Below are positions 55,031-64,000 of a stretch of 64,000 nt of DNA, piece after piece; within the stretch, counting starts at the first letter, position 1, and the number at the start of each line of letters is the position of its first letter. The notes under the pieces were generated by a model, which had not been told where the DNA came from, searched no databases, and saw only the letters and a list, made by a program, of their open reading frames with translations. Source of the DNA: Achatina immaculata (Eukaryota > Mollusca > Gastropoda > Stylommatophora > Achatinidae); assembly GCA_009760885.1 (NCBI GenBank), contig CM019691.1, forward strand, positions 24,365,314 through 24,429,313, in the 5' to 3' direction. Position numbers and translations under genes: made by a program.

Positions 55031-55734
55031 CCAGGAAACGTGTCATCTTTTAATATACCCGTTCTGAGCACCATCAGAGATAACAAGACGTGAAAGTTTA
55101 TGTACAGAGCACAAGAAGAATTGTAAAGCAATGTAGAACTCGTGCCACGCACCATTTTCTGTACTTTGTGGGATACATTATGCAAAAAAAAAGTCAGAAC
55201 AATTAAGACATGTCCAGAGAGCACGAATTTAACATAGCCTTTATAGATAAAAAATATATTTAACATATCACTAGCAATAATTTATATTCAGTTTTTCATT
55301 ATTAGAAAGTGACTGGGCAGCTAAAGATAAGTTGGTTTTAGCTTTTTTCCCCATCGACAGCACGAACATAAAAGCACTAACTGTTAGGAATTTAAAATAC
55401 CCCTTTCTCCCTTGATTTCATGATCTGTGGGCTCTTTGTAGTTTCGGTTGTCTGACTACTTCTACGAACAGTTCTCACTGTTCTTTTTTCATCATTTTGT
55501 TCCGTGCATTTTACATTGAAGCTGATTAAAAAAAGATGTGGCCAGCCTAGCGGAGAAAATGGAAGTTCTATACCACAAAAAAGAGTTCAACAAAAATGAG
55601 TGAAGATATGTGGATGCCCAAAAAATGGCGGGACGAGAAGAAACCAAGAAAATTTCCTGGCAGAAACAACGCTTTTGAAGAACAACGAAGAAGACAGAAA
55701 ATAAAAAATCACAAAAAAAGGAAAATAACCTATT
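55031..55734. other. unassigned sequence
   Basis: No gene recognised. Confidence 0.4.
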
Positions 55735-56585
55735 GCACTGATGTTAATTAAGCTTTGTTTGACAAGATCTACAAAGAGGGATAAACAACCCAGTGTTCTG
55801 GTGTTAATTAAGCTCTGTTGGACAAGATGTACACAGAGATGTAAACGGCCTATTGTTCTGATGTTAATTAAGCTCTTTTGGACACAAATGTACAAAGAGA
55901 GATAAACAACCTATTGTTTTGATGTTAATTCAGCTCTGTTGGACAAGATGTACAAAGAGAGATAAACAACTTATTGTTCTGATGTTAATTAAGCTCTGTT
56001 GGACAAGATGTCCAAAGAGAGATAAACTACCTATTGTTCTGATATTAATTAAGATCTGTTAGACAAGATGTACACAGATATGTGAAGGACTTATTGTTCT
56101 GATATTAATTAAGCTTTTGTTAGACAAGATGTACAAAGAGAGATAAACGACCTGTTGTTGTGATATTAACTAAACTTTGTTTGACAAGATGTACAACAAG
56201 AGGGAAATGATGTTTTTTTTCTGTTATTTCTTTAGCTCTATTTGACAAGATGTACAAATAGATGTAAATAACATAATGTTCTGGTATTAATTAAGCTCTG
56301 TTTGACAAGTACAAAGAGAGGAAAATGGCATATTGTTCTGATCTTAATTAAGATTCTTTGACGAGAGGTACAAAGAGAGGAAAATGACTTTTTGTGCTAT
56401 TGTTAAGCTCCTTTTGACACGATGTACAAAAAGAGAGAAACGATTGTTCTTATGTCAGTTAAGCTCTGTTGGAAAAGATATATAGTAAAGAGATAACTGA
56501 CCTGCTGAGGTAATTAAGCTCTCTTTGACAAGATCTGCGACATTTGAAAAATAACGTACTGTTCTGATGTTACATAATCTCTTAA
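55735..56585. repeat. 60-bp minisatellite, about 14 units
   Basis: TTAATTAAGCTCTGTTGGAC, then AAGATGTACAAAGAGAGATA and AACAACCTATTGTTCTGATG, repeats at 60 bp (TTAATTAAGCT near 55745, 55805, 55865, 55926 and 55986). It decays toward 56585. Flanked at 56630-56652 by (TTA)n. Confidence 0.95.
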
Positions 56586-56749
56586 TGTTATGTTTTTCAA
56601 ATTCTTTTTTTCTTGTCCAGCACTCTGCATTTATTATTATTATTATTATTATGTAGCGTGGTGTGTACTCTTCATACCTAGAGTCCAAACTGGAGGTCTT
56701 CCATTACTGTTTAAATATTTCTTTATACTGTATAACAAGGTGCAGTTGA

Positions 56750-58040
56750 ATTTGAAGACCATTGAACCATTAGTCTTATGAGCCATGTTACCAAAATCCT
56801 GCTTCGTATTGTTATGAGAAGAGTCAGGAGCAACATAAAACCAGAAATAGCTGAAGAACAGTGCGGCTTCGTCGAAGGAAAAGGTACAGGTAACGCCATA
56901 TATAATAACAACATCGATGGAGAGATCAGTAGAAGTAAAGATGGACTTATACTTATGCTTCATAGACTACTGTAAAGGATTTGATAAAGTGAGACACAGA
57001 AATTATAAGAATGCTGGAAGACATCAACATAGATAGGAAAGATCTGAAACTTTTCAAAAACATAAATTGGCAGCAATTAGCAGGAATGAGAGTCGAGAAC
57101 CAAACATTCCAAGACATAAAATTTGGAGTGAGACAAGGATGCGTTTTGTCTCCTGACCTCTTCTCCTTGTACAGCAAAAACATAATGAGAAATATAGAGA
57201 ACATGCCAGGAATATCAGTTGGCGGGTACAACATTAACACCTTAAGATATGCAGACGACATAGTTCTGAATGCTAAAAGTGGAGGGGAGCTACAGGCTCT
57301 TCCAGACGTCGTGGTTCGTGAAAGTAAAAGTAAAGGTCTCAGCCTGAACAAAAAGAAGACTGAAGTGATGGTCATCTCAAAGAAAAGAATATCACCAAAA
57401 TGTAGCATTACCATCGATGACACAAATCTGAAACAAGTTGATAGATTCAAGTACTTAGAAACGGTTATAACAACTGGTGGGAAATGTCACAAGAAATAAA
57501 AAGCAGACGTGCTCAGGCTAAGTCAACATTCCAGACAATGAGACACATCTTGTGCAACGGATCTATATCAATGGAAACAAGATTCTGAGTACTTAAATGT
57601 TACATCGAGCCAATTTTGTTTTATGCGTGTGAACCATGGTCTATGAATAAGAGAATACAGCGAGAAATGAAGACCATGGAAATTTGGTTTATAAGAAGGA
57701 TGTTGAAGGTACCATGGACAGCCAAGAAAACCAATGAAGAAGTCTTAAGAGAGGCTGGAGTTGAAAAGCAAATTAAAGCAAAGATCAGAGGCAGACAAAC
57801 GAGATTTATAGGACATTTCCTGAGAATAGGAAAACTGGAACACACTGTGGCAACTTGAAAAATTGAAGGAAGAAGAGACAGAGGAAGACAGAGAGAGAAG
57901 TTACTGGATGGGGTGTCAGTGTGTGGCTAGGAAGAAAGTTACTGGCGGATCTCATATCTCATAATCAAGTCTAAAGACAGGGAATTGTGGAGAGAAATGA
58001 TCGCCTACGCCACGCGGCATGGCACTTGAATGATTATACT
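56750..58040 (+). pseudogene. non-LTR reverse transcriptase pseudogene, 5'-truncated
   Basis: Reading along the plus strand: TISLMSHVTKILLRIVMRRV (RT motif 1-2), EEQCGFVEGKGTGNAIYN, a frameshift, LCFIDYCKGFDKVRH (motif A, with FDKV keeping the catalytic Asp), a frameshift near 57000, MLEDINIDRKDLKLFKNINW, FGVRQGCVLSPDLFSLYS (motif B), NTLRYADDIVLNAKSG (motif C, YADD), GLSLNKKKTEVM, FKYLETVITTGGKCHKK, then after a stop YACEPWSMNKRIQREMKTME, IWFIRRMLKVPWTAKKTNEE and QTRFIGHFLRIGKLEHTVAT, another stop, and KIEGRRDRGRQREKLLDG. The endonuclease domain is absent. The best-preserved RT of this clade in the window, but still non-functional. Confidence 0.85.
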
Positions 58041-58769
58041 GTATAAGCACACAATAATTTATTCAAATATCTGAAAGACGAAAAACCTTGACAACTGAAA
58101 GTCTTATGGTGGGGCTTGTAGCAGTGTATTTGTGATAGTTCCCCATCGTATTCAGATCTCTGTTCAATATATGTGCTCATACCAGTTACTGAAACAACGT
58201 ATGTTTATATTTTTACTCAACGACTTCCTAAGAAATATAAATGTTACATTTTTTCTGGTCTTTATGTACGTGCTGTGAAAGCCATAGCATTAGATATTTC
58301 CAGTCAGTGGTAACAGAGGTGTCCAAACATATATACAAGGAGCATTTGTTGGTGTAGTTTGTGCAGTTTAGTGAAATGAGTAGAGGAAGAGACCCTAAGG
58401 CAGCTTTTGATGTGATTCTTTATCATCCATCTATTGGCGTTTTCTGCAAACCTTTTAGATATCTTATCTGAAGGTGCGGTATTAACAAGCTGAAAACAAG
58501 ACTTACAGACTATAAAGCATTAGAAAAATATGCATTATTATTCTCTAAAAAACAAAGAATAGCAGACAAAACACTTTAGACGCAAGAAAAAGAAAGATAC
58601 GTCTAGACAGTATGTTATATTATTTATATAACATATTTCTCATATGTATTTCCCATTTAACATAGCAGGTGCTGATACCCATAACAGCTCGCTATTGTTT
58701 CGTAATTGAAATGAATTATAATGCATGAGCTCCCTCATAGTCATTAAATATGAATATTATTGTTTTTAA
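58041..58769. other. unassigned sequence
   Basis: No gene recognised. Confidence 0.4.
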
Positions 58770-59395
58770 ATGCAGAAATTCAAATACCTTGGAGCAGTAA
58801 TAACTTCAGATGGGAAATGCAGAACAGAAATTAGGAACAGAATAGACCAAGCAAAGACTGCATTTCAGAGAATGAGAAACATACTTGCCAACACATCCTT
58901 ATCAATGAATGTTAGAAAACGAGTCCTAAAATGCTATATTGAACCTATCTTGTTATATGGAAGTGAATCATGGACAATAGGCAAGTCTGCACAAAAATCA
59001 TTGGAAGCAGCAGAAATATGGTTTATTAGAAGAATGTTCCGAATCCCCTGGACAGCAAAAATAACTAATGAAGAATGTATGAGAAGAGCTGGAGAGACAG
59101 AAAAAACCTTGTCAAAAAGATAAGAGAGAGACAATGTACTTTCATAGGACATGCAATGAGAAGAGGGGGCATTGAAAATATTATAACAACAGGAAAAATA
59201 GAAGGAAGAAGATCAAGAGTAAGACCAAGAGAAATGATACTGGACAGTCTGATGGGATGGTGTGAGAGGAGATCACAAGCTGATCTGATGGCCTGCATGA
59301 AGGATCGTGTACTCTGGAGAAGCATAATAGCCAACGCCAGTCGGCAAATCACCTGATGATGATGATGATGATGATGGTGATGATGATTGTTTTTA
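58770..59395 (+). pseudogene. non-LTR RT C-terminal fragment with (TGA)n tail
   Basis: FKYLGAVITSDGKCRTEIRN, RIDQAKTAFQRMRNILANTS, CYIEPILLYGSESWTIGKSA, IWFIRRMFRIPWTAKITNEE, a frameshift near 59105, IRERQCTFIGHAMRRGGIEN, then KIEGRRSRVRPREMILDSLM and WRSIIANASRQIT with its stop at 59354-59356, followed at once by a (TGA)n microsatellite. It starts at a point equivalent to 57440 in the copy at 56750, so it is a separate, shorter insertion of the same clade. The stop-to-tail junction shows this clade has nearly no 3' UTR. Confidence 0.85.
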
Positions 59396-59939
59396 ATCTT
59401 AAAATACAATGTTTTTACACGTTTCAGTGGTTACACAAGTGATTGTGGGGGAGAGGGAGGAGGGAATACTGCTCTATTTCCAACATATACCTCATACATG
59501 AAGGCACGGTATAGGGGAAGAAATCAGTCATAAAAATTAGACAGCCCTCTAGAACTGATTTACGCAAGAGCTGTCTGGTGGTTATTGACGGTCAGGGATT
59601 TCGATGACGTCCCTAAATGAGATCGAAGTGGTCGGGAAAAAAAAGAAAATAAATGTAAGAGTCACAGGGCAACAGTTCGCTTGAGTTTGCATTTAGGAAA
59701 GATATTGCTTTGCGACTAGCGTCAAAATCAAATAAGATGAGTGGTTACGATGTTGTTTTGTTTTGTTTTTTGTAAGTGCATTGTGCTTGATCTATTATGA
59801 TGAGTCAAGGCAAAATGATACTTGATATTTTCAACATGCATTCTCCCAGGGATCTAGAGCTTGTGAAGCAGCTCCATCCACTCAGACGAGATGAAAGACT
59901 TTAGTTCTATTCGGAGATGAAATTTAGGTGGATCCGCTG
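59396..59939. other. unassigned sequence
   Basis: No gene recognised. Confidence 0.4.
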
Positions 59940-59955
59940 ATATACTCGTACTTTG

Positions 59956-60105
59956 TGATGAAACACCCCTCTTGTACGAAACACCCCTCTTGTACGAAAC
60001 ACCCCTCTTGTACGAAACACCCCTCTTGTACGAAACACCCCTCTTATACGAAACATCCCTCTAATACGAAACACTCTTCAAATACGAAACACCCCTCTTT
60101 TAGTC
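59956..60105. repeat. 18-bp minisatellite, about 8 units
   Basis: ACGAAACACCCCTCTTGT repeats at 18 bp with later variants (CTTAT, CTAAT, AAAT). Because 18 is a multiple of 3, the plus strand shows a (TKHPSC)n frame. No signal or domain surrounds it. Confidence 0.95.
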
Positions 60106-61454
60106 TCCTGCGTAATAAACAGAGGAAATTCGCTGCTTATTTATCTTATACTTGTAGCATTGTACAACCTCGTGGAAACATTATTGGCAAAGCTGATATA
60201 ATATTAATCAGTATAAGATGATCCAGCGTCATAGAATACCAGGAAGGTGAAGCAAAATTCTGAGAAGCAGCTTAACGGTTAAGTTCATTTGTAGAGTAGT
60301 CATTTAGGGTTTTTTTCCCTGCAGCGAAAGCACGTCTTGGCTGCTGTCTTATAAAACATGCGATATATCGGCTAGACCGTGGGCAGCGCTTGCTTACTTC
60401 AATTCCAGGAGCTGATATAAGGGGAAAGACTTCCCAACAGTCTTCGTCGCCATAGCAACACGTCGATCCTTTGGCCTAATCAGTAACATCACAATAGTCT
60501 ACCTGAATCAATGCTTCTAGGTATCGCAACCACCTGGCCTTGTTCCCATCATTCATTCATCAACAGGGCTGCCGGGTTGATTTGGGATCGTGCTTCTGCA
60601 TCTTGCTCGGTCCTTGGTGTTTGATATTCATTTAAAAGCTTTTATTTGTCCATGCCACTTGTTCAGTACGCTTAAACACTTTTTTTGTCCTTGGCCTCCC
60701 TCTTCTTCTTTTCTCCTTAAATTCTCCAGTCATTTTGAAGTTATTTAACTTTCTGTCTTCCCATGACATGTCCAAGAAATTTGTATCGTTTTTTTTTTCT
60801 TAGAATTTTAAGTTGTTTTTGTTTTCTCTCAAATTTCTTCGAGAACCTCTTCAACTGTTTTTTTGTTGTTGTTTTTTTGTTTTTGTTTTTTTGTTTTTCT
60901 GAATACCCTGGCTATTTGTTGCGTCTTTCTCCAAAACCACATGCGTTACTTTGAATTGCCTTACCATCTGTTTGTTATCATTTGTTAATATTTACCACAT
61001 GCCTGAAATGTTTATTAAAATGCGCATATTTCCCAGAAACTTCATATCAAGCATGGCAGGAGTTGTTTCTTTTGTTGTTTTTATGTTCTCTTCGGCGGTG
61101 CTAGAGGTTTGGAGTGGAGGACTGGGCGCGTGAGCGTGGGCGGTATAGAAATGATATAAATATGCTGTGTCTATGGGACAAGGAATAAACAGTGCTAACT
61201 AGACAGTGATGGATATTTGTATCGATCTGGGGTCGAAGTAATGTCTTACTGGGTGCACTTCTCATAGACTGTTGTCTCTTAATTGAGTGTTTTCTTTGGC
61301 GTTGTGTTTTTCTGGTGGTGAAATATTTTGGTTTATATCCAAGGTCTGTCATTTCTTTCTCCTTTATTATTTCAAGTGAAATTCAAGCATTCCTCCACTT
61401 TTTCTCTAATCTTTTTTTTAATTATAATGTATAGTTTTTTATATGTATTCTGCA
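60106..61454. other. unassigned sequence
   Basis: T-rich stretches at 60788-60800 and 60858-60898. No gene recognised. Confidence 0.4.
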
Positions 61455-61690
<236 letters not shown>

Positions 61691-62580
61691 AAATTTCTGC
61701 TGCCTAACAATCATTCTACTTGTCGGTCTACATCGTTCTGTCTGTAAAATAATTACACAATTGCTAACTTTCTCTACCTGTCTGTCTGTTCTGCTTATAT
61801 CTGTGCTCTTTTGAGAGACAGGCTGAATTATTTGTCTGAGACGGCTCACTCATCTTCGCCGACCTGTCCAAGCTGAGCATCATCACTTTTCTCCTGTACT
61901 CATACTTGCTGGTATTTATAGTTGCTGGTAAGAGTCTTATGTAACTCTATAGCCTCACCACCGACAGATTAAGTATAGACCTGTTGCTTATGACTTTGAT
62001 TAAAAGGTCTGCCTTTTTTTGGGTGGGGGGGGGGGCGGGGTCCATCACAAAGAGATGGAAATCATATTTGCAAACTATATATATTCCCCTATTACAAGTC
62101 CTACATCATGATGACAGTTGTCAAGGGCTTGGTACACTATAGAAGAACACACTCTGCAACACCATCAACACAATATACTGAATCTGGATTTATGAGCGTG
62201 AACCAGCGCAGTTTTCAAGCCTACATTCGCGGTGTTATTTTGTATATGACTGAGTTTTTTTTCAAAAACATTCTGCGTGCGTGAAACCCTCGGCCCAAAT
62301 TTCTCGGCCTTTACGAAGGCTCAACTTTGACATTTGCATTCAGGCTAGCAGACGGGGCATTCTGTCTAATCTCCACAAGCGCCCTGGTGTTTTCGGTATT
62401 TACGTTCCTGTTTATTGCCAGATGAATTCAGGTAATACTGAAAAGATGATGATTTTTGTAAACAATTCGCTTCTCAATATTTCTTTACTCTCCTTTCAGC
62501 CTATATTTAACTCTGACCGATATTTGCTGAATACAGGAAGACAATGTCCTTTATTGATAACCATTACAACTTTCCGCTGA
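61691..62580. other. unassigned sequence
   Basis: G-run at 62026-62039. No gene recognised. Confidence 0.4.
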
Positions 62581-62581
62581 A

Positions 62582-62945
62582 CGATCTAGGGCACATGGCC
62601 TGCGGGTCATATCTGTCCCGCAGTAACATTTTTTGCGGCCCGCAGCCAGATAAGTTTCTTTAAAAACCGTACATTTGGCTGAAAATAGTTTTAAAATATT
62701 GATTTTTACATTGTGGAATTACATTAGCCATGCTTGATAACTTAATAATATCATATCATATCTCTCTCTCTCTCTTTCTCTCTCTCTGTTTGTGTGTGTA
62801 GTGCGTAAACTTTTGAAAATGCTAAAAATATATGGTAAACTGCACGAGCATGAGCGTCCAGCTCTGAACACAGGCGCTGCCGCGACAGAAATCTGCGTTA
62901 TCATGTGTGCCACAGCCTGAAAAATTCTGGGAATCACTGATCTAG
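62582..62945 (-). mobile_element. non-autonomous hAT-type element, about 350 bp
   Basis: The minus strand from about 62941 begins CAGTGATTCCCAGAATTTTT. The plus-strand start has GGCCTGCGGGTCATATCTG and TTTGCGGCCCGCAG, the GGCCCGC-type ends common in hAT elements. GATCTAG flanks both sides (62583-62589, 62939-62945), extended to 8 bp with one mismatch, which fits the 8-bp hAT TSD. No transposase coding. Confidence 0.6.
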
Positions 62946-63023
62946 CGAGTTTTTAATAATTGTCTCTGTTTATAGCAAGGAACTCCTCATACTATCTTCT
63001 GTTCATAACTACAAATACAGTAT

Positions 63024-63230
63024 GGATGGATGGATGGATGGATGGATGGATGGATGGATGGATGGATGGTTGGGTGGGTGGGTGAATGGATGGATGAGTG
63101 GGTGGATATGGATGGATGGATGGATGGTCTTTCTTCTATGGATGGATGGATGGATGGGTGGGTGGGTGGATGGGTGGGTGGATGGATGGATGGATGGATG
63201 GATGGATGGATGGATGGATGGATGGATGGA
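63024..63230. repeat. (GGAT)n with (GGGT) interruptions
   Basis: Tetranucleotide array broken once by TCTTTCTTCTAT. The MDGWMDGW and HPSIHPSI frames are by-products. Confidence 0.98.
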
Positions 63231-63492
63231 AAAAAAAGTAGGAACAGCTTTATTACTTAACGAGCACACATAAGTAATAAAGCTGTTCTTACTTTTTTTC
63301 CTAGTTTATACATTATGTTTCTACGTATTTTCCACCAAGCACGAATTTAAGACTCAACTGTTTTTTTCAGGAATATGGCTTTGGTAGCGGATTTGGGAAA
63401 ATGGGAAAACAGGCTGTGAAAGGAGATACGAGACGGGCAGTCGCGTGACTGGTTATTTTATTTTTGAACGATTATTTTGCCAATTCATTTCA

Positions 63493-63702
63493 TTAAAACG
63501 ACAGATCGGTGCATGGCGTGTAGCCTAATTCGGCCAGGATGTTTTTGTTGGAAGAGAAAGAGGAGAAGGCTGCGTTTCCCAGGCACAACAAACGGACGTA
63601 TCCTGGGAATAACTCAGACTGCACGTATTCCCTTTTCATATTTCTTCTTAATGCTGTCGTCAACTCACTGTCATCTAGACCGTTATTTGCGTTTTCCGTC
63701 AT
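63493..63702 (-). CDS. unassigned 69-residue ORF
   Basis: Begins [20 protein letters not shown] and ends [11 protein letters not shown], with balanced composition and no repeats. A stop lies directly before the ATG, so this start is the only one. No domain recognised. ORFs of this size arise by chance in this window, so this is only a candidate small gene or first exon. Confidence 0.2.
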   Translation of the reverse strand: MTENANNGLDDSELTTALRRNMKREYVQSELFPGYVRLLCLGNAAFSSFSSNKNILAELGYTPCTDLSF

Positions 63703-63844
63703 TTAGAGTTAAATTCAAATATTTTCCTACAATATTCATAACATGTGCAGCTGTTGAGTTTGAGCTTAGCCGGCATTTTCTTGTTCTTAATGTTGCACAA
63801 AGGTACATAATGTTTAAGACTTTCTTCTGCGTTCTTCGCCAAAT

Positions 63845-64000
63845 GATGGATGGATGGATGGATGGATGGATGGATGGATGGATGGGCGGGCGGGTGGGTG
63901 GGGGGTGGACGGACGGATGGATGGATGGATGGATGGATGGGTGGATGGGTGGTAGGTGGACGGACGGACGGACGGATGGATGGGTGGGTGGACGGATGGA
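63845..64000. repeat. (GGAT)n with GGAC/GGGT variants
   Basis: Same type of array as 63024-63230, running into the window end. Confidence 0.98.

Overview
The window looks like about 64 kb of animal nuclear DNA: AT-leaning, repeat-saturated and gene-poor. The only confidently recognisable host gene is one coding exon of a class A amine receptor, at about 8.3-8.8 kb on the plus strand. Its TM1-TM2 sequence is 5-HT1-like and of the type I associate with molluscs. Together with the load of non-LTR retrotransposons, Tc1/mariner and hAT relics, tRNA-derived SINEs and minisatellites, this suggests a mollusc, probably a gastropod. The species is an inference; I could not search a database.

Layout. 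0-8 kb: GAA-rich DNA, a short retrotransposon 3' end with a 13-bp target-site duplication (TSD), a truncated copy of a large GAA-tailed repeat (family A), several simple repeats, and a 383-bp reverse-transcriptase (RT) tail unit with a 10-bp TSD. 8.1-8.8 kb: the receptor exon, ending in a phase-0 GTGAGT donor. I saw no further receptor exon downstream. 10-14 kb: an internally deleted DNA transposon, a SINE and a family B repeat. 15.6-17.1 kb: a nested block in which an L2/CR1-like fragment has expanded into nine 46-bp units and then received two insertions. 18-22.6 kb: an L2/CR1-like RT pseudogene, two RNase H-bearing LINE fragments and another family B copy. 23-30 kb: a tetranucleotide array, a MITE and a hAT transposase pseudogene. 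30.7-32.2 kb: a Tc1-like element with intact ends. 35 kb: two SINE copies head to head, forming a long palindrome. 37-47.5 kb: more family B, LINE tails, minisatellites and the longest family A copy. 48-50 kb: a mariner relic and a second Tc1-like copy sitting in a (TA)n tract. 50.7-59.4 kb: minisatellites of 28 and 60 bp, family B pieces, a candidate terminal exon encoding a possible GPI signal, and two RT pseudogenes. 59.9-64 kb: an 18-bp minisatellite, tetranucleotide arrays and a small hAT-type element.

Most of the window is probably intronic or intergenic. The mobile elements are mostly inactive: 5'-truncated LINEs, and transposases broken by stops, frameshifts and missing acidic residues. 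Several insertions can be delimited to the base from TSDs read directly in the sequence. The strongest unexplained signals are two LINE-tail units with nearly the same 5' end, a tandem array born inside an RT gene, three unrelated repeat lineages sharing a (GAA)n tail, and retroelements inserted into minisatellite arrays.
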